Shown here: positions 8,427 through 17,453 of the stretch, in pieces
How the letters are laid out: every line of letters begins with the position of its first letter
How positions within the stretch are numbered: the stretch's first letter is position 1
Origin: Aureimonas altamirensis
GTDB taxonomy: Bacteria; Pseudomonadota; Alphaproteobacteria; Rhizobiales; Rhizobiaceae
NCBI RefSeq assembly: GCF_023702225.1
Contig: NZ_JAMQCO010000011.1
Coordinates: forward strand, 31,906-95,905
Length of the DNA stretch: 64,000 nt
Reading direction: 5' to 3'
The notes under the pieces: model-generated
The model's database searches: none
What the model saw: the letters and a program-made list of their open reading frames with translations, nothing else
What the model was told of the DNA's origin: nothing
Made by a program: the position numbers and the translations under genes

Positions 8427-9857
8427 TTGCGGAGCGCACCGACCAACGATACCGGCCCGGGGGAGCGGGCGGGGCGTCCGCGCCTCGTCGCCGGCATCGT
8501 CGCCATCGCCTTCTTCATGCAGATGATCGACGGAACGATCATCGCAACCTCGCTGCCCGCCATGGCGACCGATTTCCGGACCAACGCGATCTCGCTCAAT
8601 GTCGGTTTCACGGCCTATCTTCTGGCGATGGCGATCTTCATTGCGCCATCCGGATGGCTGGCGGAGCGCTTCGGCGCCCGACGGGTCTTCCTTTGGGCGA
8701 CGATCCTCTTCACCGCCGCGTCGCTGGCCTGCGCGGCGGCGGGCTCGCTCGCCTCCTTCACGCTGGCCCGCCTTGTGCAGGGCGCAGCGGCGGCCCTTAT
8801 GGCACCGGTCGGGCGACAGCTCGTCCTGCGCGGCGCGCAGAAGCACGAGCTTGTCCGCACCATCGCGATCATCACCTGGCCGGCGCTGATCGCCCCCGTC
8901 ATGGGCCCACTTCTCGGCGGGTTCATCACCACCCATTTCGGCTGGCGGTGGAACTTTCTGATCAACCTACCCATCGGCGTTGCTGGCGCCGTACTGATCC
9001 GTCTTTTCATCCCTGCGGATGAAGCACGCACGGCCCGTCGGTTCGATTGGGCCGGCTTTGTGCTGTCCGCCGGGGCCCTCGCCGCTCTTGTTACCGGCCT
9101 GGAACTCTTCTCGCATGAGGGGCGCGCCGGGCTGGCGCTGTCGCTTGTCGCCGTCGCGACGGCAACCGGCATGCTGGCGATACGCCACATGAACCGTAGT
9201 CTGGCGCCGTTGCTGAACCTTGAGGTGTTGCGGGTCCGGACATTCGCTCTCTCGGCCTTGTCCAGCGGCATCCTGACACGAAGCGCGATCAACGCGACGC
9301 CCTTCCTGCTGCCGCTTCTACTGCAAGTCGGATTGGGTCTCGACCCGGTCGCCACCGGCTCGCTGATCCTCGTCTATTTCCTCGGCAACCTTGCGATGAA
9401 GGTAGCCACGACCGTCTTCCTTCGGCTTCTGGGTTTTCGGACGCTGCTGGTCTTCAACGGCGTCCTCGCTTCGGCCCTCGTGGCCTGTCTTGGGTTGATC
9501 GGCCCGGACGCCGGCAATCCGCTCCTGTGGACGGTTCTGTTTGTAGCCGGATTAACGCGGTCGATGCAGTTCACCGCGCTGAATACCATTGCCTTCGCCG
9601 ACATTGAGGCTCGCCAGCGGGGTGACGCGGCCACCATATCGGCCATGTCTCAGCAGATCTCCCAACTTCTGTCCATCGCAGGATCGATTGCCGTCATACG
9701 GCTGATCCACGCGTTCGACCTTGTCGGACCAAATCCAGAAGCGGCCGCGTTCGCCCTTGCCCTCATGGTGATGGGAGCCATCGGCATCGCATCTTCGCTA
9801 GCCTTCCTGCGCCTGCCGGCCGATGCCGGCCACGAGGTATCCGGCTGGCGAGCCTGA
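8427..9857 (+). CDS. MFS transporter, DHA2/EmrB-QacA-like
   Basis: 476 aa, about 14 membrane segments. The motif DGTIIATSLPAMATDF matches the D-x-T-IV-x-VALP signature of TM1 in drug:H+ antiporters, and GWLAERFGARRVF is motif A between TM2 and TM3. The frame has no ATG before the first membrane segment; the TTG at 8427, three bases after the preceding stop, is the best start. Position at the end of the redox/ABC operon suggests export of a by-product such as a sulfur oxyanion or organic acid, but this is inference. Confidence 0.8.
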   Translation: MRSAPTNDTGPGERAGRPRLVAGIVAIAFFMQMIDGTIIATSLPAMATDFRTNAISLNVGFTAYLLAMAIFIAPSGWLAERFGARRVFLWATILFTAASLACAAAGSLASFTLARLVQGAAAALMAPVGRQLVLRGAQKHELVRTIAIITWPALIAPVMGPLLGGFITTHFGWRWNFLINLPIGVAGAVLIRLFIPADEARTARRFDWAGFVLSAGALAALVTGLELFSHEGRAGLALSLVAVATATGMLAIRHMNRSLAPLLNLEVLRVRTFALSALSSGILTRSAINATPFLLPLLLQVGLGLDPVATGSLILVYFLGNLAMKVATTVFLRLLGFRTLLVFNGVLASALVACLGLIGPDAGNPLLWTVLFVAGLTRSMQFTALNTIAFADIEARQRGDAATISAMSQQISQLLSIAGSIAVIRLIHAFDLVGPNPEAAAFALALMVMGAIGIASSLAFLRLPADAGHEVSGWRA

Positions 9858-10150
9858 CAATCATGCAGTTCGCCGAACGCATTGAATATGCGACTTGCGA
9901 GATAGACTCGGCATCCCGGAATGCGCTCGCCGCCCGCGTGGGCGCACAGGGAATCCGGGCGGGTACGGTGAGCCCGTAAGCGCATGCGTTTGCCAAGTGG
10001 CCGAACATAGCGTATGCACACCTCATCGATCTTGTTGCGAACGATGTTTCCGCGCTCAGCGCCTTCGCACCCTCCTCTTCAATTTCGAGCAGCATGGCGA
10101 CGGCTCCCGGCCGGGCGCTGGCACATCACGCCGGTTGAACGGAATTCATC

Positions 10151-10360
10151 ATGGCAACTGGAACAGTAAAGTTCTTCAACACCGCAAAAGGCTTCGGCTT
10201 CATCGAGCAGGATGGTGGAGGCGCCGATGTCTTCGTCCACGCTTCGGCCGTCGAGCGCAGCGGAATGAACAGTCTGGTAGACGGTCAGAAGATCAGCTTC
10301 GACGTCGTCAAGGACCAGCGGAACGGCAAAAGCGCCGCCGAGAATATCCAGAGCGCCTGA
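10151..10360 (+). CDS. CspA-family cold-shock protein
   Basis: 69 aa single OB-fold. RNP1 (KGFGFIEQ) and RNP2 (VFVHASAV) are both intact, with the usual start GTVKFFNTAKGFGF. Single-stranded RNA/DNA chaperone, cytoplasmic. The 293 bases upstream (9858-10150) hold no gene I can support; part of it may be the long structured 5' leader common for csp genes. A G/C-rich hairpin follows at 10393-10420. It is a stand-alone gene between two unrelated operons. Confidence 0.93.
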   Translation: MATGTVKFFNTAKGFGFIEQDGGGADVFVHASAVERSGMNSLVDGQKISFDVVKDQRNGKSAAENIQSA

Positions 10361-10392
10361 AGCCGCTTACCCTGCGCGCTCGGCTTGGATAT

Positions 10393-10420
10393 GGGAGGGG
10401 GCTGATGTCAGGCCCCTCCC
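10393..10420 (+). terminator. hairpin downstream of the cold-shock gene
   Basis: GGGAGGGG (10393-10400) pairs with CCCCTCCC (10413-10420) across a 12-base loop. It lies 33 bases after the csp stop. There is no clear U tract afterwards, so intrinsic termination is likely but not certain; mRNA 3'-end protection is the alternative. Confidence 0.5.
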
Positions 10421-10524
10421 CGCGAAGTCGATCCCATGATTTCGGCAACCGCAATCGGCCTGCTTCTGCCAGGCGAAGAAGCCGCTACGGCTGACATCTT
10501 TCGGGACGATCCAGGCCACTCAGC

Positions 10525-11994
10525 CTAAAGATGCTTGTGAATGACCGTCCGCAGCGTGGACATGTCATGCAGGGCCGCAAATCCCTTCTCCCGCCCATGC
10601 CCCGATTTCTTCATGCCGCCAAACGGCAGTTCGATGCCGCCGCCGGCGCCGAAGGCATTGATGTACACCTGTCCCGCCTTGATGGCACGCGCGACGCGCA
10701 ACGCCCGGTTGCCGTCAAGTGACCAGACAGCCGCCATCAATCCATAGGACGTGCCGTTCGCCAGGCGCACGGCGTCGCCCTCATCATCGAATGAAAGCAC
10801 CGAAAGCACGGGGCCGAACACCTCCTGCATGGCCAACTCGCTGTCGCGTGGCACCGGGCCGAATATGGCTGGGGCCACGAAGAAGCCTTCTGCCGGAACG
10901 CCGTCCGCTATCCTCCCCCTTGCCAGAACCGGCACACCGGCACTGTCCGCCCGTTGCAGGAAGCCTTCGATCCGATTTTTCTGGGTGGCGTTGATCACGG
11001 GGCCGAGGTCGAGGTCCATATCCGGAGTACCGGCAGTCAGGGCTGAGAAGCGCGATGCCAGCGCCTCGACGACACGGTCGTAGATCGCGCGCTCGACCAG
11101 GACGCGCGACCCGGCCGAACAGGTCTGCCCGGCATTCTGCACCATGGTCGAAGCGATTACGCCGACTGCCGTCTCCAGATCCGCGTCGGCGAACAGGATA
11201 TGTGGCGACTTGCCGCCGAGTTCGAGCGTGCAGCCGATATGGTTCTTCGCAGCGGCAGTCTGGATCAGCGTTCCCACTTCCGGCGAGCCGGTAAAGGAGA
11301 TGAAGTCGATATCCGGATGGCTCGAAAGGGCGCTTCCGGCATGCTCGCCAAGGCCGGGCACCACGGCGATTGCGCCCTCGGGAAAGCCCGCTTCCGCCGC
11401 AAGTTCAGCAAGTCGAAGCGGCGTCAGGCAGGCATCTTCGGCAGGCTTGACGATGCAGGCATTACCCATCGCCAACGCTGGCGCCACCGTGCGGCCGAAC
11501 ATCTGCGCTGGGTAGTTCCACGGTATGACATGGCCCGTCACGCCGTGCGGCACGCGCTCTGTCGACACGAAATGTCCCGGCAGGAAGGGGATCGTTTCGC
11601 CATGAACCTTATCGGCCGCGCCCCCGTAGAACTCAAAGTAGCGGGCCGTGGCCACCATGTCGGCCCGCGCCTGTTTCATCGGCTTGCCGGTGTCGCGCGC
11701 CTCGATCAGCGCCAGCTCCTCCGCATGGTCGGCTATGGCGATGCCGAGCCGCGTCAACAGGCGGCCGCGCTCGAATGCCGCCATGCGGCCCCACGCGCCC
11801 GCTTCCAGCGCATGTCGTCCGGCCTTGACCGCGCGGTCGACATCGTCGGCATTGCCCGCCGCGACCTCGGCGAAGGCGACACCCTCGGCCGGAGCCACGA
11901 CGGGGAGGTAGGCGCCGGATGCCGGATCCTCCATGCGGTTGCCGATGAAGACGCCATGGCGCTCAGTCTGCGGGGCGGTTTGTGGAGCGTTCAT
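10525..11994 (-). CDS. NAD(P)-dependent aldehyde dehydrogenase
   Basis: 489 aa, full length. Catalytic Cys292 lies in NAGQTCSAGSR and the general base Glu258 in LELGGKSP; the cofactor-binding FTGSPEVG and oxyanion Asn160 in PWNYP are present. It oxidises an aldehyde to the carboxylate with NAD(P)+, in the cytoplasm. It is the last gene of the minus-strand operon that contains the Liv-type importer, SDR and zinc alcohol dehydrogenase, so it probably finishes the oxidation of the alcohol or aldehyde made upstream. The exact substrate is unknown. Confidence 0.92.
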   Translation of the reverse strand: MNAPQTAPQTERHGVFIGNRMEDPASGAYLPVVAPAEGVAFAEVAAGNADDVDRAVKAGRHALEAGAWGRMAAFERGRLLTRLGIAIADHAEELALIEARDTGKPMKQARADMVATARYFEFYGGAADKVHGETIPFLPGHFVSTERVPHGVTGHVIPWNYPAQMFGRTVAPALAMGNACIVKPAEDACLTPLRLAELAAEAGFPEGAIAVVPGLGEHAGSALSSHPDIDFISFTGSPEVGTLIQTAAAKNHIGCTLELGGKSPHILFADADLETAVGVIASTMVQNAGQTCSAGSRVLVERAIYDRVVEALASRFSALTAGTPDMDLDLGPVINATQKNRIEGFLQRADSAGVPVLARGRIADGVPAEGFFVAPAIFGPVPRDSELAMQEVFGPVLSVLSFDDEGDAVRLANGTSYGLMAAVWSLDGNRALRVARAIKAGQVYINAFGAGGGIELPFGGMKKSGHGREKGFAALHDMSTLRTVIHKHL

Positions 11995-12043
11995 GGCGCT
12001 GGCCTCGTCGATGTTGGAGAATGGGATTTGCCGTACCGGCGGG

Positions 12044-13042
12044 TCAGGTCAGGTCCATCGCCTTCGGCACATAGGTGAAGGCGCCGCCGCTCGGGCGAAT
12101 ATTGCCGATGCCGGGGAACGGAAAATGATAGCCGATCATCGTCAGCCGGTCGCTCGACGCGCGGTCGAACAGCGCCTTTCGCGTCGCCGCTGCCTGTGAC
12201 GGATCGGTGTCGAAGGAGAATTCCCATTCGGGCTGCCGGAACAGAAGGGCGTAATGGTGCACGACATCGCCGACGAAGAGATAGGTCTCGCCGCCAGAAT
12301 CGATCAGGTAAGAGGTATGCCCCACCGTGTGACCGGGGGTGGACAGTGCCGTGATGCCGGGCAACACCTCGCGCTCGTTTTCCACGAAGATCATGCGATC
12401 CTGGTTCGGGATGAGGTTGCGCCGTGCGCCGCGCACGAAATCGGGCAGGAAGCCGGACGCGGACAGCTTGCCCTCGTCGGTCCAGAAGTCGAAGTCGGCC
12501 TTGCTCATGTAGATCTGCGCATTCGGGAAGTTGCGGCTGTCGTCGTCGGCCATGATGCCCCAGCAGTGATCCAGATGCGCATGGGTCAGGATGACGGCGT
12601 CTATGGCGGCCGGGTCTATTCCGGCGGCGCGGATATTGTCCAGCAATCGGCCGGATGCGGGGCCGAACGTCTTGGCCGTGCCCATTCCCGTATCGAACAG
12701 AACCAGCTTGTCGCCGGTCTTCAGGATCATGGCGTTCTGCTCGAGCATCATCGGCTCGACGGGCAGGAACTCCTCATCGAGGATGCGGCGCACCGTCTCC
12801 GGGTCGGCGTCGGGAAACTGCTCGAGCGCGCTGCCGAGGTTCAGGCGCCCGTCGGAAACGATCGTTGCCTCGAAATCACCGATGGGAAAGCGGTACCAGG
12901 CGGCGGGCTTGTCCGCGCCTTGCGCCGTCGCCGCATGGCCCCGCATTGTAAAACCGCCCGGAACCGACGCCGCCAGGCCGAACGCTCCGACGCCCAGCAA
13001 CAGATTGCGGCGGCTGGTGGCGAATCTGGAGATACCCTGCAT
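12044..13042 (-). CDS. exported metallo-beta-lactamase-fold hydrolase
   Basis: 332 aa. The N-terminus has TSRRNLLLG then a hydrophobic segment, a good Tat signal, so the protein is probably folded in the cytoplasm and exported to the periplasm. The metal site HAHLDH spans residues 154-159 (His154, His156, Asp158, His159), with further ligands likely in TPGHTVGHTS and the FVGDVVHH loop. Members hydrolyse lactones, thioesters or other esters using zinc or iron. It lies 49 bases upstream of the aldehyde dehydrogenase in the same operon. A role in opening or unmasking the substrate in the periplasm is inference. Confidence 0.85.
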   Translation of the reverse strand: MQGISRFATSRRNLLLGVGAFGLAASVPGGFTMRGHAATAQGADKPAAWYRFPIGDFEATIVSDGRLNLGSALEQFPDADPETVRRILDEEFLPVEPMMLEQNAMILKTGDKLVLFDTGMGTAKTFGPASGRLLDNIRAAGIDPAAIDAVILTHAHLDHCWGIMADDDSRNFPNAQIYMSKADFDFWTDEGKLSASGFLPDFVRGARRNLIPNQDRMIFVENEREVLPGITALSTPGHTVGHTSYLIDSGGETYLFVGDVVHHYALLFRQPEWEFSFDTDPSQAAATRKALFDRASSDRLTMIGYHFPFPGIGNIRPSGGAFTYVPKAMDLT

Positions 13043-13083
13043 GTTTGTTCCTCCCCCATGAAGCCGGTTTCCGGCGTTGATGT

Positions 13084-14214
13084 CTACAATCTCAAAATGT
13101 GACGCACTGTTCTTCCTTCGGCGAGGGCATCGAACCCTTCATTGATGTCGTCGAGCGTTCCCGTGCTCGTCATCAGCCGGTCGACGGGCAAGCGCCCGGC
13201 GCGGTAAAGCGCGACGAACCGCGGAATGTCGCGAGAGGGTATGCAGCTACCGACATAAGAGCCCTTCAAGACCCGCTCCTCGGCCACGAGCCGCAGCGGC
13301 GACAGGGCCATCGTCGCCGCCGGCGGAGCAAGCCCGGCGGTGACGGTGGAGCCGCCCCGCCGCGTGACGGCGAAGGCCAGTTCGAGCGCGCGCGCAGAGC
13401 CCGCAAGCTCGACGGCGTGGTCGACGCCGCCGCCGGTCAAGGTTCGGACTTCGTCCACCGCGCCTGCTCCGCCTGCATCGACCGTGTCTGTTGCGCCGAG
13501 TTCTTTGGCCAGGGCCAGCTTCTGCGCGGAGAGGTCCAGCGCGACGATGCGCGAGGCGCCCGCCGCAACCGCCCCCAGCAGGGCCGCGAGCCCGACGCCG
13601 CCGAGGCCGATGATCGCAACAGTTTCGCCAGCCTTCACGCCGGCGGTGTTGATGACCGCGCCGACGCCTGTCAAAACCGCGCAACCAAATAGCGCGGCGA
13701 TGTCGAGCGGGATATCCGCGTCGACCTTCACCAGCGAGCGGCGGGATAAGACCGCGTGCTCGGCGAATGCCGAAACGCCGACATGGTGATGCACCGGGGC
13801 GCCGTGCCATCTCAGCCGGCGTGCGCCGGAAAGCAAGGTACCTTGCCCATTGCTGGCGTTGCCGGGCTCGCACAGGGCCGGACGACCTTCAGCGCAGGGG
13901 CTGCAATGGCCGCAGGACGGCACGAACACCATGACGACATGGTCGCCGGGGGTAAGGTCGTCGACGCCTTCGCCCACCGTCTCCACGATCCCGGCGGCTT
14001 CGTGACCCAGGACCATCGGCGTCGGGCGCGGGCGCACCCCGTCGATGACCGAAAGGTCGGAGTGGCACAGGCCGGCGGCGCGAACGCGCACCAAAACCTC
14101 GCCGTAGCCCGGCTCCGCCAGTTCGACCGTTTCTATGGCCAACGGCCTTGTTTGTGCATATGGCCTTTGGATCGGAGACGCGGTCAAGATGGCGGCGCGT
14201 GTGCTGGTCGTCAT
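13084..14214 (-). CDS. zinc-dependent alcohol dehydrogenase (class III-like MDR)
   Basis: 376 aa. Catalytic zinc ligands Cys50 and His71 with Glu72 (GLCHSD, GHEAAG) and a complete structural zinc lobe Cys101, Cys104, Cys107 and Cys115 are present. The NAD-binding motif GLGGVGLAALLG follows, with an acidic ALD after the second strand that favours NAD+. It oxidises an alcohol to the aldehyde. The ATG at 14214 lies 13 bases after the SDR stop; longer in-frame extensions overlap the SDR gene and are not conserved-looking. It presumably feeds the aldehyde dehydrogenase at 10525. Confidence 0.9.
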   Translation of the reverse strand: MTTSTRAAILTASPIQRPYAQTRPLAIETVELAEPGYGEVLVRVRAAGLCHSDLSVIDGVRPRPTPMVLGHEAAGIVETVGEGVDDLTPGDHVVMVFVPSCGHCSPCAEGRPALCEPGNASNGQGTLLSGARRLRWHGAPVHHHVGVSAFAEHAVLSRRSLVKVDADIPLDIAALFGCAVLTGVGAVINTAGVKAGETVAIIGLGGVGLAALLGAVAAGASRIVALDLSAQKLALAKELGATDTVDAGGAGAVDEVRTLTGGGVDHAVELAGSARALELAFAVTRRGGSTVTAGLAPPAATMALSPLRLVAEERVLKGSYVGSCIPSRDIPRFVALYRAGRLPVDRLMTSTGTLDDINEGFDALAEGRTVRHILRL

Positions 14215-14227
14215 GGCGGTGCCTACC

Positions 14228-15001
14228 TCAAACCGTTCGACCGCCATCGACCGGCAGAAGAACGCCGGTGATGAAGTCTGACTCGTCGCTGGCGAGGTAG
14301 AGCGCAGCCTTGGCGATGTCCTGCGGGCGCGACAGCCGGCCCAGCGGAATGGTCGACACGAAGCGCTCGCGATTTTCCGGCGTGTCTTCGACACCCATGA
14401 AGGATTCCAGAAGGGCAGTCTCGCCCATCACGGGGCACAGCGCGTTGACGCGGATGTTCCTGGGCGCAAGCTCGACGGCAAGAGATTTTGACAGGATGTT
14501 CACCGCACCCTTCGTGCCGTTGTACCAAGACAGGCCTGGGCGCGGCCGGATGCCCGCCGTCGAGCCGACATTGACGATTGAGCCGCCTCTGGTCATCACC
14601 GGCACGGTCGCCATGGTCATCAGGTAGATGGACTTGACGTTGATGCGGAAGACCTTGTCGAAAGTCTCCTCGTCGATATCCAGGAGCGGTTGGTTGCGGT
14701 GCGTCCAGCCGGCATTGTTGATGACGATATCGGGTGCGCCGAACGTCTCGACCACCTCGGAGATCGCGCGATCGACATCGTCCCGCACGCCGACATCGGC
14801 CACGAAAGCTTTCGCCCCCTCGCCGATGGCGGATGCGACACGGCGGGCATTCTCGGCATTGATGTCGACAAGCGCAACCTTGGCTCCTTCATCCGCGAAC
14901 AGATGGGCGATGGCTTCGCCGAAACCACTTCCCGCGCCGGTGACGATGGCGACCTTGTCTGACAGGCGCTCGCGCCCGGCGTCGTTGATCTGGTTCGACA
15001 T
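14228..15001 (-). CDS. short-chain dehydrogenase/reductase
   Basis: 257 aa classical SDR. The cofactor motif TGAGSGFGEA is at residues 21-30, NNAG at 95-98, and the catalytic Ser147, Tyr160 and Lys164 are in VGSTAG and SWYNGTKGA. Asp47 after the second strand (LVDIN) suggests NAD(H). The ATG at 15001 has GAGGAAA upstream at the usual distance; a start further up would lack that. It follows livF in the same operon by 36 bases. Likely oxidises a hydroxyl group on the imported compound. Confidence 0.88.
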   Translation of the reverse strand: MSNQINDAGRERLSDKVAIVTGAGSGFGEAIAHLFADEGAKVALVDINAENARRVASAIGEGAKAFVADVGVRDDVDRAISEVVETFGAPDIVINNAGWTHRNQPLLDIDEETFDKVFRINVKSIYLMTMATVPVMTRGGSIVNVGSTAGIRPRPGLSWYNGTKGAVNILSKSLAVELAPRNIRVNALCPVMGETALLESFMGVEDTPENRERFVSTIPLGRLSRPQDIAKAALYLASDESDFITGVLLPVDGGRTV

Positions 15002-15037
15002 TCTTTTCGTTTCCTCCATTGATGTCGCCGCCAAGCC

Positions 15038-15727
15038 TCAAGCGGCAGACACGCGCGCCTGTTCATCCGAGGCGATCGCACCGCGCTCGATGGTGATGAT
15101 ACGGTCCGCGAAGCGTTCGAGCAGAGCAGGGTTGGACTCGGTGATGATGACGGCAATCTCGGGCGCAACGTCACGCAGGCGCCCGAGCGCCTCCGCATAG
15201 CGCTGCGCCAGCACCGGCGCGAGGCCCTGGAAAGGCTCGTCCAACAATAGCAACTGCGTGGAGATCATCAGAGCACGGCCCAGTGCGACCATCTTGCCCT
15301 GGCCGCCCGACACCGAGCCTGCCGGCCTTTCGCCAAGCGTGCGCAATTCGGGAAGCACTTCATAGACCCGCTGGAGGCGCGCCTCCGTCTCGATGGCATC
15401 GAGACCGGCAACCCGTGCCGGCAGGAGGATGTTCTCCTCTACCGTAAAGCGGGAAAACAGGCGTCGGTCTTCCGGCGCATATCCGATGCCGAGGGCGGGC
15501 CTGCGATGCGGCGCAACCGATGCAAGGTCGGAACCCCTGAACCGGATGCACCCGCTCATGATGTCGGTAAAGCCCATGATAGAGCGCAATGTCGTCGTCT
15601 TGCCGGCGCCGTTTCGGCCGACGAGAGCAACGGTTTCGGTTTCCTCCACCGTGAAGGCGATCCCGCGCAGGATGGGAATGCGCTGGATGGATGCGTCGAC
15701 ACGTTCGAAGGTCAGCATGGCGCTCAT
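15038..15727 (-). CDS. livF: branched-chain amino-acid-type ABC importer ATPase LivF
   Basis: 229 aa. Walker A GRNGAGKTT at residues 37-45, signature SVSGGQGKMVALGRAL, Walker B LLLLDEPFQGLAP; the QGLAP after Walker B is the LivF hallmark. The start overlaps the livG stop by 4 bases (ATGA). With LivG it forms the ATPase pair of the HAAT-family importer. HAAT importers carry branched-chain amino acids but also aromatic acids, amides and urea; the surrounding dehydrogenases favour a catabolic substrate other than an amino acid. Confidence 0.9.
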   Translation of the reverse strand: MSAMLTFERVDASIQRIPILRGIAFTVEETETVALVGRNGAGKTTTLRSIMGFTDIMSGCIRFRGSDLASVAPHRRPALGIGYAPEDRRLFSRFTVEENILLPARVAGLDAIETEARLQRVYEVLPELRTLGERPAGSVSGGQGKMVALGRALMISTQLLLLDEPFQGLAPVLAQRYAEALGRLRDVAPEIAVIITESNPALLERFADRIITIERGAIASDEQARVSAA

Positions 15728-16467
15728 ACTCCGATCACCGTTCGGATGACGTCCGGATCGTTCAAGACGGTCTTGGGATCGCCGGACATCTGGATTTTGC
15801 CCTCGCTCCATACTGCGACGCGACTGGCGTATCGCGTCACCATTTCCATATCGTGCTCCACGAAGACGGAGGACACTTTCGCCGCCCTCAGGGCCGCGAC
15901 CAGGATTTCCATCACCTGGAACTTGTCGGCGGAGGCAACGCCCGAGGTCGGCTCGTCCATCAGGAGCAGGCGCGGCTTGAGCGCCAGCGCCAGCGCGATA
16001 TCAACCAGCTTGCGTTGTCCCTCGGGCAGATCCGAGGCGCGGCGATCCGCAATGCCGGCGCAACCGACGAGGTCCAGAAGCCCAAGCATTTCCTGCCGCT
16101 GCGGCAATGCGCTCAGCGATCGGAAGGGATTCCAGGCCCTTTCGCGCACGGCAGCCGCCAGAAGCATGTTTTCCAGAACCGTATGTTCGACGAAGAGCTG
16201 CGGTATCTGAAATGCGCGTGCGATGCCGAGCCGCGTGATGCGGCGTGGCGGCTGGCCCAGTATCTCGGCACCTTCGAACCGGACGGACCCCGCCTGCGGC
16301 TTGAGATAACCGGTGCACATGTTGAGGAAGGTCGTCTTGCCTGCACCATTGGGACCGATGATGGCAAGGTTTTCCCCCTCATTCACGTCGAGGTCGATGC
16401 CGTTGGCGGCGATGACGCCGCCAAAGCGGATTTCCAGTCCACGGGCCTGAAGCAGGGGAGCGCTCAT
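15724..16467 (-). CDS. livG: branched-chain amino-acid-type ABC importer ATPase LivG
   Basis: 247 aa. Walker A GPNGAGKTT at residues 38-46, GIARAFQIPQLF in the Q-loop region, Walker B LLLMDEPTSGVA. The signature reads LPEGQRKLVDIALAL rather than the common LSYGQQR, a modest departure seen in some HAAT importers. Overlaps livM by 4 bases upstream and livF by 4 bases downstream, so all three are translationally coupled. Confidence 0.9.
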   Translation of the reverse strand: MSAPLLQARGLEIRFGGVIAANGIDLDVNEGENLAIIGPNGAGKTTFLNMCTGYLKPQAGSVRFEGAEILGQPPRRITRLGIARAFQIPQLFVEHTVLENMLLAAAVRERAWNPFRSLSALPQRQEMLGLLDLVGCAGIADRRASDLPEGQRKLVDIALALALKPRLLLMDEPTSGVASADKFQVMEILVAALRAAKVSSVFVEHDMEMVTRYASRVAVWSEGKIQMSGDPKTVLNDPDVIRTVIGV

Positions 16468-17453
16468 CGTCCTGCACCTTCGCCTTGCGCGGCCGGCACC
16501 TTCACCGCCTCGGGCTGCCCTTTCGACGCACGGTTCAAGCCGAGGCGACGCGGCAGATCGATGATGCCGCCCGGTGCACCCAGGATGACGGCGATGAGAA
16601 CGATGCCGAGGATCAGCTGCCAGCTGTCCTCCAGGAAGGCGGCGGCATAGAAGCGGACAGCCTCGTAGACGAAAGAGCCGGCAAAGGCCCCGACCACATG
16701 GCCTACCCCCCCGAGAACCGCAATGAACACGAATTCCGAAGAGCGGGTCCAGAAGGTGTAATCGGGTGTCGCGAGACCCTGAACGATGCCGAGGCACAGG
16801 CCGCCGAGCCCGCAGAGGACGGCCGAGAAGACGTAGGCGGCAAGGATCGTGTTGCGGGCGGAGAGTCCGATATATTCGAGGCGCGTTTCGTTTGTCTTGA
16901 CGGCCTTCAGCGCCTGCCCGATCGGCGAACGCAGGTATTGCCAGACGAGCACCGCGCACCCGAGCGAGACCACCAGCACGAAGTAATACAGGACGAGGTC
17001 GAACGAATCGCGCCCGAACTCGAAGCCGAGAAGCGTTGGCCGCCGGATGCGCATTCCGTCCGTGCCGCCAGTCAGGTGGAAGAATTTCTCCAGCACCGCG
17101 AACAGGACCATCGAGAAGGCCAGATTGAGCATGCCGAAGAAGATATAGCGGTAGCGAGCCACGAAGAGGCCGACGAGAAGGCCACCAAGCCCGGAAAGAC
17201 CGATAGCCGCGAGCGCGAGCACAAGGAGATCGGCGTCGCGCCATGCGCTTCCGATATAGGCGGCCGAGTAGGCGCCCACCGCGAAGAACATGCCGTGCCC
17301 AAACGAAACCTGGCCGGCCTGCAGCAACAGGAACACGCCGAGGACGGCAAGCGCCTTGGCCAGGACAACCGTCGTCAACGTGACCATAGAGCCGGCGGCA
17401 AACGGCAGCGCCAGCAACAGGAGGATGACAAGGAGAAGGGAGATTCTACGCAT
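16464..17453 (-). CDS. livM: branched-chain amino-acid-type ABC permease LivM
   Basis: 329 aa. The N-terminus is a hydrophobic run, followed by LQAGQVSFGHGMFFAVGAYSAAY, the LivM signature, and a loop KAVKTNETRLEYIGL that contacts the ATPase. About nine to ten membrane segments. A charged C-terminal tail of roughly 30 residues extends beyond the last helix. The ATG at 17453 shares a base with the livH stop. Forms the membrane channel with LivH. Confidence 0.92.
   Translation of the reverse strand: MRRISLLLVILLLLALPFAAGSMVTLTTVVLAKALAVLGVFLLLQAGQVSFGHGMFFAVGAYSAAYIGSAWRDADLLVLALAAIGLSGLGGLLVGLFVARYRYIFFGMLNLAFSMVLFAVLEKFFHLTGGTDGMRIRRPTLLGFEFGRDSFDLVLYYFVLVVSLGCAVLVWQYLRSPIGQALKAVKTNETRLEYIGLSARNTILAAYVFSAVLCGLGGLCLGIVQGLATPDYTFWTRSSEFVFIAVLGGVGHVVGAFAGSFVYEAVRFYAAAFLEDSWQLILGIVLIAVILGAPGGIIDLPRRLGLNRASKGQPEAVKVPAAQGEGAGR

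Noticed and set aside
9763-10095. 110-codon minus-strand frame between the MFS and cold-shock genes
   Set aside because: Overlaps the MFS 3' end, no RBS and no recognisable domain; the area is more likely a csp leader.
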